64,000 nt of DNA from Dactylis glomerata. Lineage: Eukaryota; Streptophyta; Magnoliopsida; Poales; Poaceae. The notes under the pieces were generated by a model. The model saw only the letters and a list, made by a program, of their open reading frames with translations, was not told where the DNA came from and did not search any database. The stretch's first letter is position 1; each line of letters opens with the position of its first letter. The translations under genes were made by a program, and so were the position numbers. Where the stretch lies: positions 62,001 to 126,000 of the forward strand of contig QXEO01001018.1 in assembly GCA_007115705.1 (NCBI GenBank), given 5' to 3'. Shown here piece by piece: positions 38,259 to 49,250 of the stretch.

Positions 38259-38806
38259 GTTTTTAAATTTTTCAAAAATCAGCCTCTATGGAGCTCGAGC
38301 TCCATTTCAGGTTTATGTAGAGACGAGCACCTTTTATGCCCACTACGAGTACGTCTACGACAGTCTCCAATAAAGGAGTCGATCTCCTAGAGAGGGAGAT
38401 AGGATAGGGTTGGTCAGCACAGCAGCTAGCTTCTTCGTGCTGGCGCGCGCATGGAGGCGGGAGTGACATGAATGGTGGCTGCCATCAATGTCCTCGACGG
38501 TCGCACAACCAGCGAGGTCCATACTGAAACAGAAACAGACGGTTTGAACGACACGTACATGTATGGACATCGGCCGAATCGGGGCTCGTCGTGGTATTCC
38601 CGGTGCACGTAAATCCCGTGTGTGTGTGGGTAGAATAGTAAAAGGGGAAAACTATTTGGCACGCGAAGGTTTGATAAGCATTATCACGACACTCTCGTGT
38701 TTCTTTGATCTGGTTCAACCTTCCACATCCACGGGTTACAAGCTTGGCAGTCTGAAGGGATTTTCTGCGAAATTCTTAAGTTAGAAATTTTTGAATATGA
38801 ACTTTA
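38259..38806. other. Intergenic, no gene recognised
   Basis: Several short open frames overlap on both strands but none has a recognisable domain or consistent codon use. Nothing further can be supported. Confidence 0.45.
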
Positions 38807-39207
38807 GGCCTCGTTCAGCAGGCAAGATTTCAAAGGTTTTGTGGTGTAATCTCCCGGGCCAACACTACCGAACACGTTTAAACCCTGTATGGATTGTTCG
38901 GTGCACTTGTTTTGGACGGGCCGAGCCCAACAATCCACTTTGTACGCTCAAAAACTTGTCGGGTCGACCGGAATTCGAAACACTCCACCTACCTCATGTT
39001 TCTTTTGCTCGCTCTGCTTCGCATTGTGTAGCGTGACCAAAGACACTTTTTCCTCTGGCCTGGAGTCGGTCCAGCTTCCAACAACCCCGCCGTGCTGTCT
39101 AATTCGCATTCCGGAGCCACAGGCTGACGCCACATGCCGATGGTGTCGTGAAGTAATCCCCTTACAATCACCCAAAACACTGAAAGACACGCGAGCCAAA
39201 CGAGGCC
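38807..39207. mobile_element. MITE-like element, 401 bp, TTA target duplication
   Basis: Left end GGCCTCGTTCAGCAGG and right end GCCAAACGAGGCC form a terminal inverted repeat of at least 9 bases. TTA flanks both sides (38804-38806 and 39208-39210), as in Harbinger-type elements. Internal short open frames are not recognisable. Confidence 0.6.
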
Positions 39208-39232
39208 TTAGTGTGTTTCACTCGTATATATA

Positions 39233-39451
39233 CTCCCTCCAGCTCAGGGTGTGTAAGTCCTACACGTATCACAAGATCATCATTTTGATCAACCTAATAC
39301 AATAATAAATATATTATGTAACACATCTTTCATTAGAAACATTAGAAGTAGTATTTTTGGATGATATAATTTTTATGTTATACAATTTATATTATATTAC
39401 TATAATTAGCATTTCAAGGATACATGCATGACCTATAAACCGAAGTGGAGG
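39233..39451. mobile_element. Probable Stowaway MITE, diverged
   Basis: It starts CTCCCTCCAGCTCAG after TA and ends with AAGTGGAGG before TA. The interior is AT-rich. Terminal repeats are diverged, so both the boundaries and the family are tentative. Confidence 0.45.
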
Positions 39452-39814
39452 TAATATGCATGTTCTTCCATGCATCTATGTGAAAGTGAGACAACAATGC
39501 CATGTTATCGTTGGTATTGAGCATTGCCACTTAGGAATTGTGTAAATCGTTTTGCTCATCTTTTACAAAGGTAGGTGGACAACCAGAACTGTATCATGTA
39601 AAACCTAGCTTTGGTTGGCCTTGAAACCATCTTCACAAAAGGCTACTCTCCCGTGATTAATTTCACGACGACCAAGCTCCAAAGCCGCCTAGTATTTGAT
39701 TAGCGATGATGATAGCCGTAGTGTAGGTATGATGACTAAAGACCCTTGCAGCCTTGCATTTTTCGCTTTCCAGGAGACGAGCATGATCATGGAGGTCATG
39801 GCTTCCCTAGATCG

Positions 39815-40161
39815 TCATTTGTCGTCCAAGGCGATCTTTGTCCACCCACATTGGGGGGATGTTTTCACTAGTCCAAAGTGTGGGAAGCATGTCATGTAAT
39901 CCAATCCAGAAGAGGATTTCGTCCAAATACAAGGAGTGAAGCGACACTTGATGAGGATACGTGCCACCAATTCATGAACTCGATTACATAGGAGACATAT
40001 TCCGTAATTCGGCCACCCCCTACAATGAAGGTGATACGCTGTGCAAATCCTATCTTTCGTGACCAACCAAGAGAAGATTTACATTTAGAAGGAGCCCAAG
40101 TTCTCCAAACCGAGGCATACATGGAGGTTGAGACGCGACCCTCAAATTGCGCTCTGTACAC
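39815..40161 (-). pseudogene. LINE reverse transcriptase C-terminal (zf-RVT) fragment
   Basis: Two overlapping minus-strand frames together give the Trp/Cys pattern of the zinc-binding region found at the end of plant L1-type LINE polyproteins: YRAQFEGRV, then VWRTWAPSKCK (40161 side) and, after a frameshift near 40070, a segment with CTAYHLHCRGW and GICLLCNRVHE. This region usually follows the reverse transcriptase domain. The fragment is frameshifted and truncated. Element E inserted at 40248, just upstream in the LINE's reading direction, and LINE-like remnants may continue at 45527-45780. Confidence 0.65.
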
Positions 40162-40247
40162 CGATGAGCATGCTAATTGAAATCATTTGCGAATCCCGAG
40201 CGAATGGTATCGAGTTTCCATGGAGAGCTTGACATTGGAGTCATCTC

Positions 40248-40374
40248 TGTTAGACTATGTATAGCTTATGTATACGTGTACGTGTATTGTATCAATTGTA
40301 ACACACTCATTATATATATGTGATAGGCCACCCCTAGAGGGTTGTGCTGGTTCCCCCCAAATTATTGTCTTACA
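40248..40374 (+). repeat. Element E 5' LTR (127 bp)
   Basis: Begins TGTTAGACTATG and ends TGTCTTACA. It contains CATTATATATATG, a probable TATA region, and matches 45395-45521. Confidence 0.95.
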
Positions 40375-40389
40375 TGGTATCAGACTTGG
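40375..40389 (+). other. Element E primer binding site
   Basis: TGGTATCAGACTTGG immediately follows the LTR; its first ten bases match the initiator tRNA-Met complement. Confidence 0.85.
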
Positions 40390-40473
40390 TTACGACCACC
40401 GCTTCCACCGCCTAACCCTAGCCGCCGCCACCAAACCCTAGCCGCGCCGCCGCCGGTTGCCACCGCCGCCGCC

Positions 40474-43400
40474 ATGTCGAGCGCCGCCGCCTCTGGCTCC
40501 TCCAACGCTGGCTACCTCCCGGCCTCGCTCGCGGCTCTTCTCTCACGACCGATCGACTCGGCCGCCATGCAGTCGCCTCCGATCGGGACGAGGAGCGTCG
40601 GCTCCTTCTTCTCCAACCAGCCCTCGGCCTCTTTGTCGCCGAGGCACGCGCTGACATCCAGCGCCTCCTCGCCCGCCTCCTCGGCCGCCGCCGTCTCGCC
40701 CCTGGCCTTCGCGCCCACGGCGGCCTCGTTGGCCGGTACGGCAGGGTTCTCTTCATCGCAGTTTGCGCTGATGCACCCTGCCCTCATGTCGTCCGCACCT
40801 CCGGCAGGGTCTACCCCCACCACGGACGCTTCCGCCTACGGGTCGTACGTGTCGCCCACGGAGTTTACCGCGGCATCCTCGCCCGCACCGCCCGTCTCTG
40901 CTCCTATGGCGTACGCGCCTCCGGCAGTCTTCACGACGGGCTCGCTGCCGCCACCGTTCCACTTCGGCAATCTCAGCACCGTCAAGCTCTCGCCGGACAA
41001 CTACATCTTCTGGCGCGCGCAGGTCCTTCCGCTCCTTGGGAGTCACTACCTGCTTGGCTACATCGACGGTTCTCTTCCTTGCCCCCCCCCCCCCCCCGCA
41101 CTGGTAGACAGCGTGAACGGCCCGGTCTATAACCCGATGCACCATGTCTGGATGGGGCAGGACCAGGCAAACCTCTCCTCCATCCAGGGGTCGCTCACTC
41201 CGGCTGTTGCCGGACTCATCGTCTTTGCCAAGACGTCTCATGAAGCATGGACAATCCTCGAGCGCTCCTTCACATCGCAGTCGCAGGCCCGTGCCAGTGC
41301 CCTCTGTCGCGAGCTCGGCGATTGTGAGAAGCTCGACTCCACGGCCACGGAGTTCTACAACAAGGTCAAGGCCCTTGCTGACACGCTGGCGTCCATTGGA
41401 CAGCCGCTCACCGACTCCGAGTTCAACTCCTTCATCGTCAACGGCCTCGACGAGGAGTACAATGGTCTGGTCGAGATCATTAATGAGAGAGGCAACTCAA
41501 CTCCCATGATGGCGCACGAGGTCTACTCTCGCCTTCTTCTCACTGAGCAGCGCGTTGAGGCGCGCCGTGCCAACCGTAGTCGCGGGTCGCACTCCGCGAA
41601 TGCTGCATACAAGGGCGGTCGCCCTTCCTCTGGCGCCCCATCGTCCTCCTCGGGCAAGACGCCCACCGCACCGCCGCCGTCCTCGTCCACCCCCCTTCGA
41701 CACTGCCTTCAGGTGGGGGTTGGCGTGTGTGCCAGCTGTGTGGACTGGAGGGACACTGGGCCTCCAAGTGCCACCGCCGCTTCCAGAAGAGCTTCCTCGG
41801 CCTCGGCAATGATGGCAAGGATGCGTGCAATAATGCGCGTCAGGCTGCCATGGCTGACCGCCTGGCGCCGCAGAAACCTCAGGGACATACTCAGTCCTAC
41901 CCCGTCGACCCATATTGGTACGTTGATACCGCCGCCACGGATCATCTGACCAGCGAGCTCGGCAAGCTTCACTCTCGTGAGACCTATCACGGTCCGACAA
42001 GGTCAACACTGCTAATAGAGCAGGTATGCCCATCTCTCATATTGGTCAAGCATCTCTTCTCACTAGTCATACCAATAGGAGTCTTCAGCTTCGCAATATT
42101 CTCCGAGTTCCCACTGTGACACGTAGTCTTCTTTCAGTTCCTAAACTCACTCGTAATAATAATGTGTTCTATGAATTTCACCCTTTTGATCTTTTTATTA
42201 AGGATCAGGCCACGAGGGACGTACTTCTTAGCGGGCGCCTTTGCCATGGCTTTTATCGCTTGGAGGATCCTGGTGTCTCTCGGGTTTTCAGTGGAGTTCG
42301 TGTTTCATCATCACAGTGGCATGCTCGTCTTGGTCATCCAGCCACTCCTATCGTCCGCCATGTTTTGCGTCGTCATGAGCTTCCTAGCATGCCTAGTAAT
42401 AAAGATGTAGCAGTGTGTGATGCTTGTCAGCAGGGGAAGAGTCATCAACTTCCTTTCTCAGAGTCTAGTCGTGAAGTTAAACATCCTCTTGAACTTGTGT
42501 TTTCAGATGTCTGGGGTCCTGCTCAGACCTCTGTTAGTGGTCATAATTACTATGTTAGTTTCATTGATGCTTACAGTCATTTTACTTGGCTTTATCTTAT
42601 TAAGCGCAAATTTGATGTGTTTGATATATTTGTTCAGTTCCAAAAACATGTTGAACGCCTTCTCAAGCATAAAATTGATCATGTTCAGTTGGATTGGGGT
42701 GGTGAGTATCGCAACCTCAATTCCTTTTTCCAGTCGCTTGGGATCGCACATCGTTTAGCATGCCCACACACATATCAGCAGAATGGTTCCGTTGAACGTA
42801 AGCATCATCATATTGTTGAGACTGGACTCACTCTTTTGGCCCATGCATCTGTTCCTTTTCGTTTTTGGAGTGATGCCTTCACGACTGCCTGTTTTCTCAT
42901 CAACCGTACTCCCACTCGTGTTCTCAATATGAAGACTCCTATTGAACTTCTTCTCAATGAACAACCTGATTATACCTTATTTAAGGTGTTTGGGTGTGCG
43001 TGTTGGCCTCATACACGCCCATACAACAAACGGAAATTGGAATTTAGGTCCAAAAAGTGTGTCTTTCTTGGCTATAGTTCTCTTCATAAAGGTTATCGTT
43101 ATCTTCATGTTCCCACTAATCGTCTATATATATCTCAGGATGTCGTGTTTGATGAGCATGTTTTTCCTTTTTTTCAACTACCTGTGTCCAACACTGAGTC
43201 TCTACATATGCATTCATCCTCCATTGCCGCTGACCAATTTGAAGATGTTGCATATTCTCCTGTGTTGTTACCTAACCATGGTGCAGGGATTGGATGCGGT
43301 GCACATTTAGAGCTGCTCGACGCAGCTCCTCCTTCATCACCGCCCTCCGAGCACGTCGCTCATGGTGCTCCTCTGCATGACCTCGGTTTGCGTGCTGATC

Positions 43401-45381
43401 ACGCAGCCTCGGCCTCGCCTGTGCTGGCCTTGCCAACGTCTAGTGCGTGGCCTTCCACGCCAGCCTCACCAACGTCGCCTGCCTCTCCTAGGCTATCTCC
43501 CTCGCTAAGCAGCCCACTGCCCGCGACACCCTTGGCGGGCTCTGGCTCCGTCTCGCCGACGCCCAGCGCGTCGCCCAGCCCCTCATCGGCTGGGCTGTCA
43601 CCATCGCCCAGCCCCTCGCCGGCTGGGCCCTCTCCGTCGCCATCGCCCAGCCCCTCGCCGGCTGGGCCCTCGCCATCTCCACCGTCCAAACCCTCGTCGG
43701 CTGCACCCTCGACCTCGACGGCTCCTATTCTACGTCCACATACACGCAGTCGCAGTGGCATTTTTTGCCCAAAGGAGCGCACCGACGGTACTGTTGCTTG
43801 GTATGCTGCATGTATGACTGCAGCTCTTACGGACACGTCCTCCGAGCCCCGCACATATCAGGCTGCTATGAGCATCCCTCATTGGAGAGAGGCTATGGAA
43901 CAGGAGTATCACGCTCTTCTTTGCAATGAGACGTGGACCCTTGTTCCTCCACCACCGCGAGTCAACGTTATTGATTCTAAATGGGTATTCAAAGTGAAGA
44001 AGCATTCTGATGGGTCTATTGAGCGCTACAAAGCGCGTATTGTTGCCAGAGGATTTCAGCAGCGCTATGGTCTTGACTATGAAGACACCTTCAGTCCAGT
44101 GGTCAAGCCTACCACCATCAGGCTTCTTCTTTCCATTGCAGTCACTCGAGGTTGGTCTCTTCGTCAGCTTGATGTGCAGAATGCTTTCCTTCATGGCCTA
44201 CTGGAGGAGGAGGTTTATATGCGACAGCCACCTGGTTTTTCTGATCCTGACCGTCCTGATCATATATGTCATCTTACCAAAGCACTCTATGGTTTGAAGC
44301 AAGCTCCTCGTGCCTGGCATGCTCGTCTTGCAACAGCCCTTCGTGCTCATGGTTTTGCGCCGTCCACTGCTGACTCATCATTATTTCTTCTACAGAAGCC
44401 CGAGGTCACTATGTACCTGTTGGTCTATGTGGATGATATTATTCTAGTCAGCTCCTCCCAGTCAGCTGCTGATGCTCTTGTTCGGTCTCTTGGTGCTGAT
44501 TTTGCTGTCAAAGATCTTGGGAAGCTTCACTACTTTCTTGGTGTGGAGGTTGCTTCCCGTGCTAATGGACTTGTTATGACACAGAAGAAGTATTCCTTGG
44601 ATTTGTTGCAGCGGGCTGGGATGCCTAAGTGCGCGACAACCACTACACCTATGTCGACCACTGACAAGATCACTGTTGTTGATGGCGAGTTTCTGTCTTC
44701 TGCGGATGCGACAGAGTACAGGAGTATTGTTGGTGGTCGCATGTACTTGACGATCACGAGACCAGATATTTCTTATGCTGTCAACAGAGTTTGTCAGTAA
44801 CTACACGCGCCTCGTGACACTCATTGGTCTGCTGTTAAGCACATATTGCGCTACATACGACTCACAGTGTCTTATGGGCTGTATATTCGGCCGAACCCCT
44901 CTGGGGTCCTCTCGGCATATTCTGATGCAGACTGGGCTGGCAGTCTGGATGACAGGCGATCCACGGGGGGCTATGCTGTGTTCTTTGGCTCTAACTTAAT
45001 CGCCTAGAGTGCTCCGAAACAGGCTACTGTAGCAGTACTGAAGCTGAGTATAAGGCTGTTGGTGATGCTACTGCAGAGATTATCTGTGTACAGTCTTTGC
45101 TTCATGAATTGGGTATACCCCAACCGCAGCCTCCTATTATTTTATGTGATAACATCGATGCTACATACCTTTCTGCAAATCCGGTATTCCATGCCCGAAC
45201 GAAACACATTGAAGTTGACTATCACTTTGTTCGGGAATGTGTGTCACAGAAGCGACTACAGATCAAGTTCATCTCCTCTAAGGATCAACTTGCAGACATC
45301 TTCACCAAGCCTTTGCCTCTACCACAGTTTGAGTTCTGTAGGCGCAATCTTACCCTTCTAGATTCTTTAGGAAGTGGCTAA
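40474..45381 (+). pseudogene. Copia element E gag-pol polyprotein, frameshifted
   Basis: ATG 40474 starts an Ala/Ser/Pro-rich gag N-terminus followed by the copia gag core (LSPDNYIFWRAQVLPLL; TSQSQARASALCREL). Downstream are a CCHC knuckle (CQLCGLEGHWASKC near 41730), protease (YVDTAATDHLT near 41922), GAG-pre-integrase with HARLGHP, integrase core (SDVWGP, LDWGGEY), a Ser/Pro repeat linker (about 43420-43725), reverse transcriptase (YVDDIILVSS near 44427) and RNase H ending at 45381. Frame breaks: a one-base loss in the C run at 41690-41695, a one-base loss near 41995, TAA at 44798, TAG at 45005 where Trp is expected, and a small deletion near 45031-45036. RT and integrase lie in one unbroken frame from about 41996 to 44797. 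Confidence 0.92.
41082..41097 (+). repeat. Run of 16 cytosines inside element E gag
   Basis: An uninterrupted C16 tract encodes a short proline stretch in gag and keeps the frame. Such tracts are unusually prone to length change and to read errors. Confidence 0.9.
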
Positions 45382-45382
45382 G

Positions 45383-45394
45383 ATTAAGGGAGGG
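45383..45394 (+). other. Element E polypurine tract
   Basis: GATTAAGGGAGGG lies directly between the stop codon of pol and the 3' LTR. Confidence 0.85.
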
Positions 45395-45521
45395 TGTTAG
45401 ACTATGTATAGCTTCTATATACGTGTACGTGTATTGTACCAATTGTAACACACTCATTATATATATGTGGTAGGCCACCCCTAGAGGGTTGTGCTGGTTC
45501 CCCCCAAATCATTGTCTTACA
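45395..45521 (+). repeat. Element E 3' LTR (127 bp)
   Basis: Second copy of the terminal repeat, followed by the ATCTC target duplication at 45522-45526. Confidence 0.95.
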
Positions 45522-45526
45522 ATCTC

Positions 45527-45975
45527 CCAAAGAGTGACAAAATTACTTGTTGGATGTTAAGTTGATTGACCCAAAATTTGTTGTCAGGTGCCTTTCGAAC
45601 CAAGAAATTCTTCTTTTCACACACAAAATATAATTTCGCATCAAGGGACCAAGTTTGGGAATGGTTGATGAAAGATGTAGATTAAAGTGAACTAGGTTGG
45701 CAAACAATAGTGATACAATCGGCGTAGGGTAGAGGATAACATGATGTGTATATGTCGTCTTGTTTACAATACCGTTAAAACGTGGTGAAATCCCCAAAGG
45801 CAGGAAAAAAAAGAGAGGTTAAAGATGACCCTCCACATCCTCAATTAAGGAGAAGTAAAACCCTAATAATTATACTACCCCCATCCAAAACGTCTTATAT
45901 TGGGACGGAGCACGCATGCATGTTTTCATTGTAAGCAAATCTAATTATATGGTCAGCTGTTTTTAAAAAATATAC
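45527..45975. other. Intergenic; possible LINE remainder and a single Stowaway-like end
   Basis: The minus strand of 45527-45780 continues the interrupted target of element E but is too degraded for a firm call. CTACCCCCATCCAAAACG at about 45885-45902 looks like one Stowaway terminus. Confidence 0.4.
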
Positions 45976-46247
45976 TCCCTCCATCCCGGTTTTAAGGGCA
46001 TAATTTGCAAATCTCTTAGCCCTAGGTGATCTATGATTGGTGGTGAGATTTGGCTCTTTGTCCTTATTTAAATGCTCATTAATTAATAAGAAAGCACATG
46101 CATTGGTTCTTTGGCCTTGGAAATGCAAAAAATTGCTCATGCAAAGCTATTAATTAAACATCTTAAATGCTAATATGCCTAGGAGATGAAAGTATTTTGG
46201 GATTGCATGATTTGTGAATTATGCCCTTAAAACTGGGATGGAGGGAG
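45976..46247. mobile_element. Stowaway MITE 1, 272 bp
   Basis: CTCCCTCCATCCCGGTTTTA at the left end and its inverted partner AAAACTGGGATGGAGGGAG at the right end, flanked by TA at 45974-45975 and 46248-46249. The inverted repeat continues inward (AAGGGCATAATTTGCAAAT against ATTTGTGAATTATGCCCTT). No coding capacity. Confidence 0.9.
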
Positions 46248-46249
46248 TA

Positions 46250-46408
46250 CCTCCTTCGATTAGAAATAAATATCGATGACTTAGTATAAACTTTATACTT
46301 TCTTTGATTGGAAAAAATTACGGATAAGTTTATTGACACTTATTTTCAATCGGAAGAATATACCAATTTAGTACAAAATCACAGACACTTATTTCTGATC
46401 GGAGGGAG
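46250..46408. mobile_element. Stowaway-like MITE 2, 159 bp, abutting MITE 1
   Basis: It begins CCTCCTTCGATTAGAAATAA and ends TTATTTCTGATCGGAGGGAG. It shares the TA at 46248-46249 with MITE 1 and has TA at 46409-46410 on the other side. The end lies about 300 bases upstream of the GRAS start codon. Confidence 0.75.
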
Positions 46409-46712
46409 TATCGTCTTTTTTTACGGTGGAGGGAGTATCATAGGGCCTGTTAACACTGCCTGACCTAATTGGTCTCGCGTCAGGGCCGAGCCCACAGCCG
46501 AGCCCACACGCCCATCCGCCGCAGAATCGCCGGAATATTCGGTCCACCAGAGTCACCCTCATCCCCTTCCCCAAGTTCCCCCATTCCCTCTCTCTCCGGT
46601 GGCCAATCCCCAATCCCACCGCCGTCGGCTCCTTCCCAGAACCTTCCACTCCCCACCTCTACAAACCGCTAAACCCTCTCCATCCACTCGCCTACTCCCC
46701 ACCGCCGCCGCC
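46409..46712 (+). promoter_or_regulatory. Upstream region and 5' leader of the GRAS gene
   Basis: From about 46440 this becomes CT-rich on the plus strand (CCCATTCCCTCTCTCTCC around 46579-46596), the pyrimidine-patch character of TATA-less plant core promoters and leaders. No convincing TATA box lies between 46440 and 46690. The start codon context is GCCGCCGCCATGG, a strong monocot initiation context. The transcription start was not located. Confidence 0.45.
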
Positions 46713-48881
46713 ATGGGCTCCTCCCCCTACCTCCCCGCCTCCGCCATGGACTCCCCCGGCCCCGACGACGACTCCCTCTACCTCTACCTCTCCGATCTCA
46801 TCCCCGGCTCGCCCTCCTCCTACCTCGACCTCCCACCGACCCCGCACCACGAGCAGCAGCAGCACCCCTCCCCCGACGATCACGGCGCGGGCGGCGCCCA
46901 CTCCCCCTCCTCCTCCGCGCCGGAGGACCTCGTGCTCCCCTACATCTCCCGCATGCTCATGGAGGAGAACATCGACGACAAGTTCTTCTACCACTACCCC
47001 GACAACGCCGCCCTCCTCGAGGCGCAGAAGCCCTTCCTCGACATCCTCTCTGACCCCTCCTCCACCTCCAACTGCACCTCCGACGACACCACCAACCGCG
47101 CCGCCTCCCCGTGCTCCCCGTCCGACGGATCCGTCTGCACCTCCGCCGCCACGCTTGCCCCCGTCGACTCCTACGACCGCTTCCAGTACGAGCCCGTCGA
47201 CCTCGACCCCGCCGCCTTCTTCAGCGCGGGCGCCAACGCCGATCTCATGAACTCCGCCTTCCTCAAGGGCATGGAGGAGGCCAACAAGTTCCTGCCCAGC
47301 CAGGACAAGCTCGTCATCGACCTCGAGGCATCTTCGGGGAACTTCTTCAAGGGCCTCGACGAGGGCAACAAGTTCCTGCCCACCCCCGCTCCTCCGGCGG
47401 TGCTGAGCGTCAAGAAGGAAGAGGCGGTGGACGCCGTCTCGGCCAACTCCAACTCCAGCTCCATCTCCAACTCCGGTGGTGGGGGGCGAGGTCGCAAGAA
47501 CCCCTACCACGACGACGAGCTGGAGATCGAGGGCGGCAGGAGCAGCAAGCAGAGCGCGATGCAGGGGGACGACGTCACTGCACGGGAGATGTTCGACAGG
47601 ATGCTCATGCCCTCGGAGGAGATGTGCGTCACGCAGATGCAGAAACTGCGGATCGCCATGCAGGAGGCCGTGGCCAAGAATGATGCTGGCGGCAAGGATG
47701 GGAAGGCAAGGGGCCGGCGTGGCGGTTCTGACGCGGTGGACCTGCGTACGCTGCTCATCCATTGCGCGCAGGCCGTTGCCTCGGACGACCGCCGCAACGC
47801 TACGGAGCTGCTGAAGCAGATCAAGCTGCATGCTCGCCACGACGGCGATGGCACGCAGCGCCTCGCCCATTGCTTTGCGGAGGGCCTGCAGGCGCGGCTG
47901 GCGGGTACGGGCGGCATGGTGCACCAGTCGCTCATGGCGACGCGCATCTCGGCCGTGGACATGCTCAAGGCCTACCAGCTGTACATGGCAGCCATCTGCT
48001 TCAAGAAGGTGTCCTTCATTTTCTCAAATACTACAATCTATAATGCCTCCCTGGGGAAGAAGAAGATACATATCATCGATTATGGCATACAGTATGGGTT
48101 CCAGTGGCCATGCTTTCTGCGACGGATATCAGAGAGGGAGGGAGGGCCGCCGGAGGTAAGGATCACCGGTATCGACCTCCCTCAGCCTGGGTTCCGGCCA
48201 AAGGAGCGCATTGAGGAGACAGGCCGCAGGCTCAGCAAGTATGCCAGTGAGTTCAATGTGCCGTTCAAGTACCAGGCCATTGCGGCGGCAAAGATGGAGT
48301 CGCTCCGTAAAGAGGATCTGGACATTGATCCTGAAGAGACACTCATCGTGAACTGTTTGTTTCAATTCAAGAACTTGATGGATGAGAGCGTTGTGATTGA
48401 GAGTCCAAGGGATATTGTCCTCAATAACATCCGAAAGATGCAGCCCCACACATTCATCCATGCAATTGTGAATGGCTCATTCAGCGCACCATTCTTTGTA
48501 ACACGGTTCCGGGAGGTCCTGTTCTTCTACTCCGCCCTGTTTGATGTTCTGGACACAACAACCCCAAGGGATAATGAACAGAGGATGCTGATTGAGCAGA
48601 ACATATTTGGGCGTGCTGCCCTGAATGTCATTGCCTGTGAGGGTACAGATAGGGTGGAGCGCCCTGAGACATATAAGCAATGGCAGGTAAGGAACCAACG
48701 GGCTGGTTTGAAGCAGCTGCCATTGAATCCGGATGTCATTGACATAGTGAGAGCGAAGGCCAGTAACGGCTACCACAAGGACTTTGTGATTGATCTCGAT
48801 CAGAACTGGCTCTTGCAAGGATGGAAAGGGCGCATCCTCTATGCCATCTCGACATGGGTGGCAAATGATGCTAGCTCTTAA
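46713..48881 (+). CDS. GRAS-domain transcriptional regulator, SCL9/14/33 (LISCL) type
   Basis: An intronless 722-residue protein. Residues 1-330 are disordered and Ser/Pro/acid-rich, with conserved blocks typical of this subfamily: LPYISRMLMEENIDD (about 73-87), paired FLKGMEEANKFLP and FFKGLDEGNKFLP motifs (about 184 and 213), and the helical EMCVTQMQKLRIAMQEAV (about 306-323). The GRAS domain follows: leucine-rich LRTLLIHCAQAV (about 342), the VHIID-type motif IHIIDYGIQYGFQWP (about 452), the PFYRE-region VERPETYKQW (about 648) and SAW WLLQGWKGRILYAISTW at the C-terminus. Such proteins act in the nucleus as co-regulators with TGA-type bZIP and other factors, often in stress and detoxification responses (family knowledge). 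The start at 46713 has a strong context; an in-frame upstream ATG at 46599 lies in a Pro-rich leader and is unlikely. The frame is open and high in GC at third positions, as expected for a functional grass gene. Confidence 0.95.
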   Translation: MGSSPYLPASAMDSPGPDDDSLYLYLSDLIPGSPSSYLDLPPTPHHEQQQHPSPDDHGAGGAHSPSSSAPEDLVLPYISRMLMEENIDDKFFYHYPDNAALLEAQKPFLDILSDPSSTSNCTSDDTTNRAASPCSPSDGSVCTSAATLAPVDSYDRFQYEPVDLDPAAFFSAGANADLMNSAFLKGMEEANKFLPSQDKLVIDLEASSGNFFKGLDEGNKFLPTPAPPAVLSVKKEEAVDAVSANSNSSSISNSGGGGRGRKNPYHDDELEIEGGRSSKQSAMQGDDVTAREMFDRMLMPSEEMCVTQMQKLRIAMQEAVAKNDAGGKDGKARGRRGGSDAVDLRTLLIHCAQAVASDDRRNATELLKQIKLHARHDGDGTQRLAHCFAEGLQARLAGTGGMVHQSLMATRISAVDMLKAYQLYMAAICFKKVSFIFSNTTIYNASLGKKKIHIIDYGIQYGFQWPCFLRRISEREGGPPEVRITGIDLPQPGFRPKERIEETGRRLSKYASEFNVPFKYQAIAAAKMESLRKEDLDIDPEETLIVNCLFQFKNLMDESVVIESPRDIVLNNIRKMQPHTFIHAIVNGSFSAPFFVTRFREVLFFYSALFDVLDTTTPRDNEQRMLIEQNIFGRAALNVIACEGTDRVERPETYKQWQVRNQRAGLKQLPLNPDVIDIVRAKASNGYHKDFVIDLDQNWLLQGWKGRILYAISTWVANDASS

Positions 48882-49250
48882 TTGTTAGCTGGTGCTGTTT
48901 TCACTTGGCTACCGATGTAGTTCTAGGTTGTGTCGACAGTGTTTGTGTCTTGTGTATGAACCCATGGTGTATTAGTAGCCTTTGCTCAGTGGACTCAATG
49001 TCACCTTGAGGTACGCCTATTCAGATTTCTGTGTGCATTTGCATTCCGACATGCAGGCGACTCTGCTCATTGGACAAATTCATGCAATGCAGGTTATGAG
49101 TGAGATGCGTAGCTTAAGGTGCGGAAAAGAAAAGATGGTTTGCATGCTACATATCCATGGTGTTATGTAATGTGAATTAGATGTCTATGCAGTCATGTTG
49201 CTGCCTAATGCCTAGCTATGTAGAATCTAGACTTTGGTGTCCTGATCTGG
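48882..49250 (+). other. Probable 3' untranslated region of the GRAS gene
   Basis: T-rich sequence following the stop codon with TGTGTATGAACC and GTGTATTAG stretches but no clean AATAAA signal. The end of the transcript was not determined. Confidence 0.4.

Larger units (their letters stand above)
40248..45521 (+). mobile_element. Element E: short-LTR copia retrotransposon
   Basis: A 5274-bp element flanked by ATCTC at 40243-40247 and 45522-45526. Both LTRs are 127 bp and differ at 5 positions. Structure: LTR, tRNA-Met primer site, gag-pol on the plus strand, purine tract, LTR. Very short LTRs with one long polyprotein are seen in several plant copia lineages. All coding breaks are single-base or small changes. 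Confidence 0.95.

Noticed and set aside
40418..41241. Arg- and Gly-rich minus-strand frames opposite element E gag
   Set aside because: Composition follows from GC-rich Ala/Ser/Pro codons on the plus strand.
43399..43854. 151-codon minus-strand frame in element E
   Set aside because: Antisense of the Ser/Pro repeat linker of the copia polyprotein.
46692..47924. 410-codon open frame on the minus strand opposite the GRAS gene
   Set aside because: Antisense shadow of a GC-rich coding region; product is Gly/Val/Glu-rich low complexity.
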